The notes: generated from the sequence alone by a model not told the origin. 64,000 nt of DNA from Xenophilus sp. AP218F (GCA_002213445.1 NJIE01000022.1:186001-250000), one strand, 5' to 3'; shown: positions 18,827 through 29,933, counted from the first letter of the stretch. Made by a program: numbers and translations.

Positions 18827-19729
18827 ATGCCCACCTTCCCGCTAACGCTGGCCAGCAGCGGCTGGGCCGCCTTCGCCCTCTACCTCGCCCCCGCCTGGCT
18901 GGCGCTGCGCTCGCCGGCGCAAGCCCCGCTCTGGATGTTGGCCGCAAGCGTCCTTGGCGCCGCCGGCTGGTGGCTGAACTATCGCCGCTACCGCCTGCTG
19001 GCCGACACGCCAGGCTCGCGCCTCGCCTCGGCCGCGCTGGGCCGGGTGGAAATTTCCGGCGTCGCCCGCTGCCACCCCGGCGCGGCCAATATCAGCCCCC
19101 TCTCCGGCCGCCGCTGCGTCTGGTACAGCTGCGCGCGCTACCGGGACGAAGTCGGCGACTGGAACTGGCTGGCGCGCCGCCAGCCGGACTACCGCGAATC
19201 GTGCGGCGACAGTTTCCTGCTATGCGAGGCGGAACGCGAGCTGATCGTGCTGCCGGAAGGCGCGGAAGCCAGCCTCGCCCGCTTCAAGCGCTGGCGCGAA
19301 GACGGCATGGTGCTGGAAGAGAGCTGGATAGACGAAGGCGACCGCATTTATGTCAGCGGCGAGCTTGCCTCGCTGGACAACAGCCGGCAGCCGCAAGACT
19401 TCCGCCTCGATCTCGGCGCCAAACTGGCCCAATGGAAGCAAGACCCGGCCCGGCTGCGGCAACGCTTTGACCGGGACGGCAACGGCCAACTGGACGCACA
19501 GGAGTGGGAACAGGCCCGCCTCGCCGCCGCCCGCGAACTGGCCGAAGAATACCGCCGCGACCAGAACGCCGCCCCCACCCTGCTGCTGCGCCAACCCCGC
19601 GACGGCCGCCCCTTCCTGATCGGCCAGCGCTCCGCCGCCGCCAGCGCCCGCCGCTACCGCCGGCGCGCCTGGCTGCACGCCGCCATCGCGCTGGCCGCGC
19701 TGATCGCCTGGGCGCAACTGGCCGCCTGA
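18827..19729 (+). CDS. GIDE-domain membrane protein with an EF-hand
   Basis: The 300-residue protein has two N-terminal transmembrane helices (about 9-28 and 33-50), a GIDE-like domain (about 55-190) with LSGRRCVWYSCARYR and DEGDRIYVSGEL, a canonical EF-hand loop at residues 215-226 (DRDGNGQLDAQE, with Asp/Asn/Glu in all expected ligand positions) and a C-terminal transmembrane helix (282-298). GIDE proteins are named after a eukaryotic E3 ligase, but the bacterial ones lack the RING domain and their role is unknown. It is encoded directly after lemA, a recurrent pairing. Confidence 0.75.
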   Translation: MPTFPLTLASSGWAAFALYLAPAWLALRSPAQAPLWMLAASVLGAAGWWLNYRRYRLLADTPGSRLASAALGRVEISGVARCHPGAANISPLSGRRCVWYSCARYRDEVGDWNWLARRQPDYRESCGDSFLLCEAERELIVLPEGAEASLARFKRWREDGMVLEESWIDEGDRIYVSGELASLDNSRQPQDFRLDLGAKLAQWKQDPARLRQRFDRDGNGQLDAQEWEQARLAAARELAEEYRRDQNAAPTLLLRQPRDGRPFLIGQRSAAASARRYRRRAWLHAAIALAALIAWAQLAA

Positions 19730-19820
19730 CCCGCCCGGTCCGGACCATCCTTCTGATTACAAAACGCTTTTACCGGCAAAGCGGCGGTCTCCTATTCACA
19801 AAATTGAAGCAATTGCTCAA

Positions 19821-19849
19821 TTTACATAGCCGACGCTTTCTTTTATCAT
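19821..19849 (+). promoter_or_regulatory. Sigma-70 promoter for the small-RNA candidate
   Basis: TTTACA (19821-19826) and TATCAT (19844-19849) each match five of six consensus bases and are separated by the ideal 17 bases. A transcript would start near 19856. No coding sequence follows before the terminator at 19917-19950. Confidence 0.65.
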
Positions 19850-19855
19850 GAACCT

Positions 19856-19950
19856 CAAGTCGTTCGTTAATGCACATCACTGGGCATGACGAATGCCTTT
19901 CAAGTCACGTTGATTCGAGCCCGCGGTTTGCCGCCGGGCTCTTTTTTTTT
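19856..19950 (+). ncRNA. Small RNA candidate of about 95 nt
   Basis: The region lies between a near-consensus promoter and a strong intrinsic terminator and has no credible reading frame. The predicted transcript has a 5' hairpin: C19861-T19867 pairs with A19889-G19895 (one G-U), then ATGC 19870-19873 with GCAT 19884-19887, leaving a ten-base loop ACATCACTGG. A single-stranded stretch (about 19896-19916) follows, then the terminator hairpin and nine U. This is the layout of an Hfq-type regulatory RNA. It sits 276 bases upstream of a major porin gene. I do not recognise the family. Confidence 0.55.
19917..19950 (+). terminator. Intrinsic terminator of the small RNA (and possibly lemA operon)
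   Basis: Seven base pairs (19917-19923 with 19935-19941), then a one-base bulge and three more pairs, close a TTTG loop. Nine T follow at 19942-19950. It lies 188 bases past the GIDE gene stop, so it could also end the lemA transcript. Confidence 0.88.
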
Positions 19951-20225
19951 GCGCATTCAGGCCGCCAACTGCGCACAAAATGCCAAACAAATACCAAGAC
20001 AAAGCCTACTGTATGATTTTAGCCACAAGAAAATCAGCACAAAATAGCCATGAAAATTTCGTTCATATTCATATGGTTACAAGTTAAATCAACCCATCTG
20101 CGCCGATCGAAAAACAACATAGAGTTGTTATTTAACAACACCAATCAGCGTATCAGTTGCATTTTCACAACCTAACCAATAGCATTTGCTCACATTCCTA
20201 AACCAATGAGAAGGATGACTTGACC
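19951..20225 (+). promoter_or_regulatory. AT-rich upstream region of the porin gene with a palindrome
   Basis: No gene is visible in this AT-rich stretch. It contains a perfect 16-base palindrome, GTTGTTA-TT-TAACAAC at 20124-20139, about 87 bases before the porin start, plausible as an operator. An AAGGA ribosome site lies at 20211-20215. No confident -35/-10 pair was found; TATGAT near 20012 is a possible -10 box. Confidence 0.4.
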
Positions 20226-21323
20226 ATGAAAAAAAGTCTGATCGCACTGCTGGTAGCAACCCTGCCGGCTGCAGCTTTTGCTGACGTAACCATCTACGGC
20301 AAGATCAAGGGCGGCGTTGAATACGTTGACAACGGCGTAACCAAGCAAACCAACATCGACGACCTGGGTTCGCGCATCGGCTTCAAGGGCGGCGAAGATC
20401 TGGGCAACGGCCTGAAGGCTATCTGGCAAGTTGAAACCGGCTTTGGCATCGACGGCCAATCCCGCACCGGCTCCTCCAGCGGCACTTTCGCCAACCGCGA
20501 ATCCTTCGTTGGCTTCCAGAGCGGCTTCGGTACCGTTCGTCTGGGCAACGTGTCCAACTTCATGGACAGCGACATGGGCACTGTTGACGCTTGGGAATAC
20601 AGCAACAACGCGCTGGGCCTGGGCATCTTCACCCGCGACGCCACTCGCCTGAAGAACTCCGTACGCTATGACCTGCCGACCATCGTTCCGGGCCTGACCG
20701 CTGCTCTGCAATACGGCGCCAAAGAAACCAAAGCTCCGGTTCTGAACGCTGAAGGCGACAAAACCACCGACCGCGAAGTGTACAGCCTGGGTCTGGGTTA
20801 CGAATACGCCGGCTTCTTCGGCAAGTACAGCTTCCAGCGCGAAGGCACTGCTTACGTAAACGACCTGCAATCCAAGCGCAACGACAAGCACCGTCTGGAA
20901 GTTGGCTACAACGCCAACAACCTGTTCCTGGGCCTGGGTTACCAGCAGGAAAAAGGCGGCTACGACATCATCGGCTGGAATGATCTGGTTGCTAAGTCCC
21001 AGTCCGCCATCAACGTGAATGAGAAGTCCAACGACGACGTGAAGACCGAAGAATACGCTCTGACCGCCGCTTACACTCTGGGCGCATTCACCCCGAAATT
21101 CACCTACGCTCACGGCAAGAACGTGAAGGTGAATGGCGTATCCCTGGATGACACCAAGTACGACCAATACGTTCTGGGCGTTGACTACGCCATGTCCAAG
21201 CGCACCAAGCTGGGCGCTCAGTACGGCCAAATCAGCGTCAAGGGCAACGGCGTTGAAAACGGCGTAGCCGTTGAAAACAAGAACCTGAAGGCTTTCGGCC
21301 TGAACGTGGTTCACGCATTCTAA
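20226..21323 (+). CDS. Neisserial-type outer-membrane porin
   Basis: This 365-residue protein has a signal peptide cleaved after AAAFA (about residue 20), followed by DVTIYGKIKGGVEY, the first strand of Gram-negative general porins. It has the porin segments GSRIGFKGGEDLGNGLKAIWQVE and FANRESFVGFQSGFGTVRLG, and ends in Phe (VVHAF), the signal for outer-membrane insertion. It forms trimeric channels for small solutes. The ATG at 20226 is chosen; a TTG two codons upstream is in frame. Codon use is richer in GTT and GCT than in neighbours, as expected for an abundant protein. A strong terminator follows. Confidence 0.95.
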   Translation: MKKSLIALLVATLPAAAFADVTIYGKIKGGVEYVDNGVTKQTNIDDLGSRIGFKGGEDLGNGLKAIWQVETGFGIDGQSRTGSSSGTFANRESFVGFQSGFGTVRLGNVSNFMDSDMGTVDAWEYSNNALGLGIFTRDATRLKNSVRYDLPTIVPGLTAALQYGAKETKAPVLNAEGDKTTDREVYSLGLGYEYAGFFGKYSFQREGTAYVNDLQSKRNDKHRLEVGYNANNLFLGLGYQQEKGGYDIIGWNDLVAKSQSAINVNEKSNDDVKTEEYALTAAYTLGAFTPKFTYAHGKNVKVNGVSLDDTKYDQYVLGVDYAMSKRTKLGAQYGQISVKGNGVENGVAVENKNLKAFGLNVVHAF

Positions 21324-21360
21324 TCAACGGTTCGACGCAAGAACCCACGAATAGAACGTG

Positions 21361-21386
21361 AAAAAGCCCGCTTCGGCGGGCTTTTT
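21361..21386. terminator. Porin terminator (works on both strands)
   Basis: A perfect 11-bp stem (AAAAAGCCCGC 21361-21371 with its complement 21376-21386) closes a stable TTCG tetraloop. The A and T flanks make it a terminator on either strand. It lies 38 bases past the porin stop. Confidence 0.92.
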
Positions 21387-21412
21387 CTTTGCTCGTTCCA
21401 ACATGAACGGCC

Positions 21413-21450
21413 AATGCAAAACGCCTCGCGGGAGCGAGGCGTTTTGCATT
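21413..21450. terminator. 17-bp hairpin, probable terminator of the TetR gene
   Basis: A perfect 17-bp inverted repeat (21413-21429 with 21434-21450) closes a GGGA tetraloop. It includes A/T-rich outer parts but has no separate long T tract. It is flanked by a further 7-bp repeat, CTCGTTC at 21392-21398 and GAACGAG at 21454-21460. It lies 13 bases beyond the TetR stop on the minus strand. Confidence 0.65.
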
Positions 21451-21462
21451 GCTGAACGAGGG

Positions 21463-22113
21463 TCAGAACGGCAACTGATACATCGGGTTGCGGCTGTCCG
21501 CGCCCTCGCTGCGGATGCGGTCTAGCTCGCTTTTCAGCGCAGCCTGCAGCCATTGCTCGCGCATCTGTTCGCCTTCCGGGTATTCGGACAGACTGCGGTA
21601 CAGGGCCATGCCGTGGAAGGTGGTCATCATCGTCAGCAAAGTAGCGAAGAAGCCGGTCGAGATCGCATAACGGGGAAACAGCGAGGCCATCATCGCCACG
21701 AAGCGGTCGCGGAAGTAAGTGCTGGAATTGACGAGGAAAATCTCGCGCAAATCCGGCGTGGTGCGGGCCGCCACCAGCAACTCCAGCAAAACGATGTGCC
21801 GCGGCGCCAATACCAGCGACTTCATCAGCGCCACGATGCGCTCCTCCTCCGGCATGCTGGCGGGCAGCTCCGCCGCTAGCGCGAGGCCGGATTCGAAGAT
21901 GTCATCCACCACCTTGCGCCCCACCGGCAGCATCAGTTCGTTCTTGGTGGAAAAGTGACGGAACAGCGCCCCTTGGGACACGCCGGCGCGGCTGCAAATC
22001 AGCTGCACGCTGGTGCCGTGGTAGCCGAACTCCATCAGGCATTCAATCGCCGCTTCCACCAGCTTGCCGATGGTGGACTCCCTGCGGCTTTGTTGTGTTC
22101 GTCTCGTCTGCAT
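21463..22113 (-). CDS. TetR-family transcriptional regulator
   Basis: The 216-residue protein has an N-terminal TetR helix-turn-helix: STIGKLVEAAIECLMEFGYHGTSVQLICSRAGVSQGALFRHFSTKNEL lies within residues 13-60. A helical ligand-binding domain follows. The ligand and targets are unknown. No transporter or enzyme gene stands next to it in divergent orientation; upstream there are about 490 bases without a gene. It ends in front of the large inverted repeat shared with the porin terminator region. Confidence 0.92.
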   Translation of the reverse strand: MQTRRTQQSRRESTIGKLVEAAIECLMEFGYHGTSVQLICSRAGVSQGALFRHFSTKNELMLPVGRKVVDDIFESGLALAAELPASMPEEERIVALMKSLVLAPRHIVLLELLVAARTTPDLREIFLVNSSTYFRDRFVAMMASLFPRYAISTGFFATLLTMMTTFHGMALYRSLSEYPEGEQMREQWLQAALKSELDRIRSEGADSRNPMYQLPF

Positions 22114-22600
22114 CTATTCTTTTATCATTTATTGTCCCAGCCCGTTGCCGATCATACTCGAAAGCTTCGGGCCGGGCGAGGCTGTAGACGTGCCGCCCCG
22201 GTTGATGATCATAGAGAGAAAAACGCGCGAAAACGCCGCAGCCTCTCCCCCACTCCCCTTGCCGCCCAAGCCGCGTTGGTCGCGGCGGCGTAACTTTGCA
22301 AAACCGTTGTTGTCATCGCTTGCCTGGCGCGCAGGCCAGGCAAATATCGCAGCGATAGCAAGCGGAAAATCGGCATTTAGCGCCCAAGGCAAAGCCGAAT
22401 ACGCCAGCTTTATTGCGTGGATGGAGCGCCTGTTCGCCTGCCGCCCAAAATGCCGGCGTGTTGCAAAGCGACACGCCGGTTCAAATTAAGCGATTGATTG
22501 CTTGCTATCTTAACAGTTATTGCGCCCAGCTACATAAATTAGACACAACACCAACTGCTGCAACAGCTTACAAACAATTGGCCGCCGTTGCAAAGCCGCA
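22114..22600. other. Non-coding stretch between the TetR gene and the binding-protein gene
   Basis: I find no credible gene here. It holds three inverted repeats: TTGCCTGGC/GCCAGGCAA (22320-22328 and 22335-22343), TATCGC/GCGATA (22345-22357) and CCGGCGTG/CACGCCGG (22453-22460 and 22472-22479). The last one is followed on the minus strand by CATTTTGG and may end the binding-protein transcript. An A/T-rich segment just before the TetR start (22114-22140) probably contains its promoter. Confidence 0.5.
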
Positions 22601-24184
22601 TCAATGCCAGTTCACATTGGCGAAATTCACGCGCCCGAACGGGTTGACCTGGAAGCCGGCCAGCTCCTTGCGGACAAGCGCGTAAGCGGTGGGGTGGGCG
22701 AGCGGCAGCCACAAGGCCTGATCGTGGATCAGTTTTTGCGCCGATTGGTACAACCTGGCGCGCGCCTTGAAGTCGCTGGTTTTCTTGCCGTCGCCGATCA
22801 GCTTGTCCAGTTTGGGATCGCAATAACGGGCGAAGTTGGTGCCGGATTGCACCGCCGCGCAAGAGAATTGAGGAGTGAGGAAATTGTCCGGGTCGCCATT
22901 GTCGCCGGCCCAGCCCATGAACAGCAGCTCATGCTCGCCGGCCTTGCCGCGCTTGATCAGCTCGCCCCACTCCAGCACTTTGATCTGGGCCCGGACGCCG
23001 ATCTTGGCCAGGTCGGCCTGTAGCATTTCCGCGCCGGCCTTGGGGTTGGGGTTAAGCGTGCTGCCGCTGGGGCGCACCCAGACATCGATGTCGAAGCCAT
23101 CCGGGTAGCCGGCCTGCGCCAGCAGCTTCCTGGCCTGCGCCGGGTCGTAGGGGTAGGGTTTGATCGCCTTGTCGTAGCTCCAGGTGTTGGGCGGGTACAC
23201 CAGATTGGCGGCCACGGCGGTGTTGCCGAACACCGCCTTCAGGTAGCTTTGCTTGTCGAAGGCCAGGTTGATCGCTTGCCGCACCTGGGCGTTGTCCAGC
23301 GGTTTCTTCTGGCTGTTGAACGCTAGGAAGGCGGTCATGAACGCCGGCGTCTGCTGCAACTGCACCCGCGGGTCGGCCGCGGCCGCCTGCACATCCTGCG
23401 GCTTGGGAGACAGCGCGATCTGGCATTCGCCGGCGCGCAGTTTCTGCAGGCGCACGCTGGAGTCCGGCGTGATGGCGTAAATCAGCCCGCCCACCTTGGG
23501 CTTGGCGCCCCAATAGGCCGGATTGACGGCATAGCGCACCACCGCGTCCTTGAGGAAGCTCTTGAATACGAACGGCCCGGTGCCGATGGGCTTGGCGTTC
23601 AACTCGCCCTGCTTGCCGGCGGCCAGCAGCTGGGCCGCGTACTCGGCGGAATAGATCGAGGCGAAACCCATGGTCAGACTGGAGAGGAAGGTGGCTTCCG
23701 GATAATTGAGTTCGAAGCGCACCGTTTGCGCGTCCAGCTTGCGCACCGCCTTGATCAGCTTGGGAAACTGCATCGCCTGGGCATGCGGATAGCCCGCCGG
23801 CGCGGTCTTGAACCACGGATTGGCCGGGTTGAGCATGCGATCGAAGGTAAACACCACGTCGTCAGCGTTGAGCTTGCGGCCCGGCTTGAAGTATTCGGTC
23901 TGGTGGAAGGCCACGTTCGGCCGCAGCTTGAAGGTATAGGCCAGCCCGTCCTGGCTCACGCCCCAGCCGGAAGCGAGCCCGGGCACCACGCGCCCGCTGG
24001 CGGCGTCGAACTCCACCAACCGGTTCATCAGCACGTCGGCCGACGCGTTGGTGGTGACCAGCGAGTTGTACTGCACCACGTCGAAACCTTCCGGGTTGGC
24101 GTCGGTGCAAACGGTCAGCGGCTTGGCGGCCTGCGCCCACAGCGGCAGCAAGGCCAGCGTCAATACGGTCAAATTCAGCTTCAT
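22601..24184 (-). CDS. Dipeptide/oligopeptide ABC transporter substrate-binding protein (SBP family 5)
   Basis: This 527-residue periplasmic protein begins with a signal peptide (MKLNLTVLTLALLPLWAQAA) and continues with KPLTVCTDANPEGFDVVQYNS, typical of DppA-like proteins. Family blocks include LNADDVVFTFDRML, PIGTGPFVFKSF and VRQAINLAFDKQSYLKAVF. It delivers peptides or similar solutes to an ABC permease, yet no permease or ATPase gene is adjacent. Of the two ATG codons at 24187 and 24184, the second is better spaced from AGGAG. Confidence 0.92.
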   Translation of the reverse strand: MKLNLTVLTLALLPLWAQAAKPLTVCTDANPEGFDVVQYNSLVTTNASADVLMNRLVEFDAASGRVVPGLASGWGVSQDGLAYTFKLRPNVAFHQTEYFKPGRKLNADDVVFTFDRMLNPANPWFKTAPAGYPHAQAMQFPKLIKAVRKLDAQTVRFELNYPEATFLSSLTMGFASIYSAEYAAQLLAAGKQGELNAKPIGTGPFVFKSFLKDAVVRYAVNPAYWGAKPKVGGLIYAITPDSSVRLQKLRAGECQIALSPKPQDVQAAAADPRVQLQQTPAFMTAFLAFNSQKKPLDNAQVRQAINLAFDKQSYLKAVFGNTAVAANLVYPPNTWSYDKAIKPYPYDPAQARKLLAQAGYPDGFDIDVWVRPSGSTLNPNPKAGAEMLQADLAKIGVRAQIKVLEWGELIKRGKAGEHELLFMGWAGDNGDPDNFLTPQFSCAAVQSGTNFARYCDPKLDKLIGDGKKTSDFKARARLYQSAQKLIHDQALWLPLAHPTAYALVRKELAGFQVNPFGRVNFANVNWH

Positions 24185-24265
24185 CATGGCTCCTGATTGG
24201 CGCGGTTGCTGCGCAACCGGTTAACGGCCAACAGATTAAGCCAATATCATGGCAAAGCAAACGAA

Positions 24266-26329
24266 TTATTCTACATATTGATAGCGCCGCGCGCCGGCCG
24301 GTCTCTCCTCGTCATCCGCGCCCCGGGCCGCCTCGATCAGACTTTCGAAATCCGCCGCCGACAACGGCTCGCTGAACAAATAGCCCTGATATTCGTGACA
24401 ACCCTGCCGCCGCAGCCAGTCCAGCTGTTCCGGCGCATCCACTCCCTCGGCCACCATATGCAGCTTGAGCATGCGGCACAGCGCGACGATCATTTCGGTC
24501 AGCGCCGGCGCGTCGGCCAGACCGGTGACGAAGGAGCGGTCTATCTTCAGCGTGGTCAACGGATAGCGCTGCAGATAGGCCAGATTGGAGTAGCCGGTGC
24601 CGAAATCATCCAGCGCGATGCCAAGGCCCATCTCGCGCAAGGCATTGAGCTTGTGCAAGGTGGCCTCGTCCTGTCCCAGCAGAACCGATTCGGTGATTTC
24701 CAGCTCCAGCCGGGGCGCGCAACAGGCGTGGCGGGCCAGCACTTCGCCCACCATGCGGGTCAAGCCCGGATCGGTGAACTGGCAGGGCGACAAATTGACC
24801 GACACGTTCAAGGGCCAGCCTTTTTGCGACCAGGCGCACTGCCAGGCCGCGGCCTGATCCAGAATCTGCCGCCCCAGCTCGATGATCAGGCCGCTGTCCT
24901 CGCATACCGGGATGAAAGTCTCCGGCGGCAGCAGTCCGCGCTGCGGATGACGCCAGCGCGCCAGCGCCTCCGCGCCGACGATCTTGCCGCTGGCCACCTC
25001 CACCCGCGGCTGGAAGAAGGCTTCGAACTGGCCGTTCTCCAGCCCGGCGCGGATTTCGCTCTCCAGCGTCAGTTGCGCCTGGGTGCGCGCCTCCAGAGCC
25101 GGCGTGTAAAAATACAAGCCGTTGCGGCCGGCGTCCTTGGCGGCGTACATCGCCAGGTCGGCGTGACGCATCAGACTGTCCACGTCCAGCTTGCGGTCGC
25201 GGCAGACGCTGATGCCGATGGAGGCGGATACGCTGACGTCGATGCCGCGCAGGCGCACCGGCTGGCTCAAGGCCGTCAGGATGCGCCGGGCCAGCTCGGC
25301 GGCGTTGTCGGCCACTTGCGGCGCGGTAACCAGCACCAGGAATTCGTCGCCGCCCAGGCGGGCCACCAGATCGCCCTTGCGCAGCAAGGCGCGCAACCGC
25401 TCCGCCATCCGCACCAGCAACTCGTCGCCGCTGGCGTGGCCCAGCGAATCGTTGACGTTCTTGAAGCGATCCAGGTCGATGAACATCAGCGCCACCTCGT
25501 GCCCGTTGTAGAGGCAATGCTTGAGCTGATGCTGGAAATCGTTGAGCACGTAGTTGCGGTTGGGCAGGCCGGTCAGCACGTCGTGCGAGGCAAGATAGCA
25601 AGCCTGGGCTTCGGCATGCTTCAGGTCGGTGATATCCACCTCGCTGACCAGCATGGCGTCCTCGCCGGATACCGCGTCGCGGCAGGCGCGGGCCGAAATT
25701 TCGTGCCAGCGCTCGCCCTCCGGCGTGTGCACCAGCGCCAGCAGGCGGCCCTCGCCCTGGGCGCGCACCTGGCGACTGAGCAATTCGGCGTCGCTGCTGG
25801 CTACAAAGTGCGCGCTCCAATCCTGGGCGGCGTCCGTCGCTTGCGCGCGGGCCGCCGGGTTGCGATACAAGGCCTGGCCGTCGGAACCGTACAGCGTGAT
25901 GCGCACCGAGGTATGCAGCAAGGCCTCGGCGCTGCGCAAGGTGGCCGGGTCGGCGCTCAGCTCGCATGGCGCCTGGCACAACATCATCACCCGCCCGTCC
26001 AGGCGCACGCCGCTGAACACGACTTGCAGGCTGCGCGGCGCGCCGTTGGGATACAGCGTCCAGGTCTCGGTGAAACGGGCGTTGTCGCGCTCGAAATCCT
26101 GCTGGTACTGGCGCAGGCGGCGCAGCACCGAAATCGACATGTCGGCGCCCATGTCGCGCGCCTTCAGCTCGGCCAGCGTCTGCGCGCCCCACACCTCCAA
26201 GGCGGGAGGGTTGGCCCAGAACACCCGCTGCCGATCGATATCAAACACCCATACCGGCAGGCTCAAGGCGGCCAGTATGTCCAATTCATTTTCCTGCCAG
26301 GCTGCCACCTGGCCATGCTCTACCGGCAT
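24266..26329 (-). CDS. PAS-GGDEF-EAL protein (cyclic di-GMP turnover)
   Basis: The product is about 687 residues and has no obvious transmembrane helix. N-terminal PAS-like segments (about 15-260) include LPVWVFDIDRQRVFWANP. A diguanylate-cyclase domain follows with SHDVLTGLPNRN and an intact GGDEF at 326-330. An EAL domain then has an intact EALARW (454-459), NVSVNLSPCQF, DDFGTGYSN and KIDRSFV. Both synthesis and hydrolysis of cyclic di-GMP are therefore possible. The ATG at 26329 is chosen because the PAS segment follows it directly; the frame is open for 62 more codons upstream, but these look non-coding. Confidence 0.9.
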   Translation of the reverse strand: MPVEHGQVAAWQENELDILAALSLPVWVFDIDRQRVFWANPPALEVWGAQTLAELKARDMGADMSISVLRRLRQYQQDFERDNARFTETWTLYPNGAPRSLQVVFSGVRLDGRVMMLCQAPCELSADPATLRSAEALLHTSVRITLYGSDGQALYRNPAARAQATDAAQDWSAHFVASSDAELLSRQVRAQGEGRLLALVHTPEGERWHEISARACRDAVSGEDAMLVSEVDITDLKHAEAQACYLASHDVLTGLPNRNYVLNDFQHQLKHCLYNGHEVALMFIDLDRFKNVNDSLGHASGDELLVRMAERLRALLRKGDLVARLGGDEFLVLVTAPQVADNAAELARRILTALSQPVRLRGIDVSVSASIGISVCRDRKLDVDSLMRHADLAMYAAKDAGRNGLYFYTPALEARTQAQLTLESEIRAGLENGQFEAFFQPRVEVASGKIVGAEALARWRHPQRGLLPPETFIPVCEDSGLIIELGRQILDQAAAWQCAWSQKGWPLNVSVNLSPCQFTDPGLTRMVGEVLARHACCAPRLELEITESVLLGQDEATLHKLNALREMGLGIALDDFGTGYSNLAYLQRYPLTTLKIDRSFVTGLADAPALTEMIVALCRMLKLHMVAEGVDAPEQLDWLRRQGCHEYQGYLFSEPLSAADFESLIEAARGADDEERPAGARRYQYVE

Positions 26330-26499
26330 ATGCCCCAACTTCAGATCCGCCCCGCGACTCAGGCCGCCAGGCGATATTGCTTTCAAAAGGCAAGCATTGT
26401 AGCAAGCGATTGATTGCAAACCGAGCACATTTTTGTAATTTCCCCTTGCAAACAATAGCTTGCAAGGACTGATTAGAACAAAAGCTCCATCCAAAACGA

Positions 26500-26531
26500 A
26501 AGCCCCGCCCGGCAAAAGCCGGGCGGGGCTT
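26500..26531 (-). terminator. Terminator of the gcv operon
   Basis: A perfect 14-bp G+C-rich stem (26500-26513 with 26518-26531) closes an AAAA loop. On the minus strand it is followed by TTCGTTTTGG. It lies 25 bases past the gcvP stop. Confidence 0.85.
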
Positions 26532-26555
26532 GATCAGGCGCTAGCCGCGCCGGGC

Positions 26556-29408
<2,853 letters not shown>

Positions 29409-29470
29409 GCAATTACCCTCGATTTTTCCCAGCCTCCCGCCGCGCGGGGGCCGTGTGCGAAAACAACCCA

Positions 29471-29504
29471 AAAAAACGCCCCGCAGTCTTGCAACAACGG
29501 GGCG
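29471..29504 (-). terminator. Intrinsic terminator/attenuator between gcvH and gcvP
   Basis: CGCCCCG (29477-29483) pairs with CGGGGCG (29498-29504) around a 14-base loop. On the minus strand six T follow (complement of 29471-29476). It starts ten bases past the gcvH stop and lies inside the operon, so some transcripts probably end before gcvP. Confidence 0.7.
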
Positions 29505-29513
29505 GTTTCAGCA

Positions 29514-29900
29514 TCAGGCGCCGATTTCCTTGGCGTAGGCGGCGGCGTCGAGCAGGCCTTCCAGATCCGCCGGATTGGCCGGCTTGATCTTGAAGAACCA
29601 GCCTGCGCCGTACGGCTCGCCATTGGCCAGATCCGGAGCGGCTTCCAGCTCTTCGTTCACGGCCAGCACCACGCCGGCGATGGGACAGTACACGTCGGAC
29701 GCGGCCTTCACCGACTCCACGACGCCGGCTTGCTCGTCGCGCGCCAGTTCCGCGCCCACCTTGGGCAGCTCGACGAACACGATGTCGCCCAGCAGTTCTT
29801 GCGCGTGCTCGGTGATGCCCACGGTGACGGAGCCGTCGGCTTCCAGGCGCAGCCACTCGTGGCTTTCAACGTATTTCAGTTCGGCGGGGATGTTGCTCAT
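29514..29900 (-). CDS. gcvH: Glycine cleavage system H protein
   Basis: This 128-residue acidic protein carries the lipoyl group on Lys65 in [13 protein letters not shown]. The [34 protein letters not shown] region (residues 13-46) is the typical N-terminal half, and [11 protein letters not shown] the C-terminal one. It shuttles the aminomethyl intermediate between GcvP and GcvT. It is the middle gene of the operon, 57 bases after gcvT. Confidence 0.97.
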   Translation of the reverse strand: MSNIPAELKYVESHEWLRLEADGSVTVGITEHAQELLGDIVFVELPKVGAELARDEQAGVVESVKAASDVYCPIAGVVLAVNEELEAAPDLANGEPYGAGWFFKIKPANPADLEGLLDAAAYAKEIGA

Positions 29901-29933
29901 CTTGATTTCTCCTGCTTGGGATCAGTAGGCATA

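Noticed and set aside
22064-22685. Short open frames in the gap between the TetR and binding-protein genes
   Set aside because: They lack ribosome sites and recognisable sequence and overlap the start or end of real genes in other frames.
24197-26413. Open frame of about 738 codons on the plus strand opposite the PAS-GGDEF-EAL gene
   Set aside because: It has no domain and low-complexity composition; the minus strand has complete GGDEF and EAL motifs.
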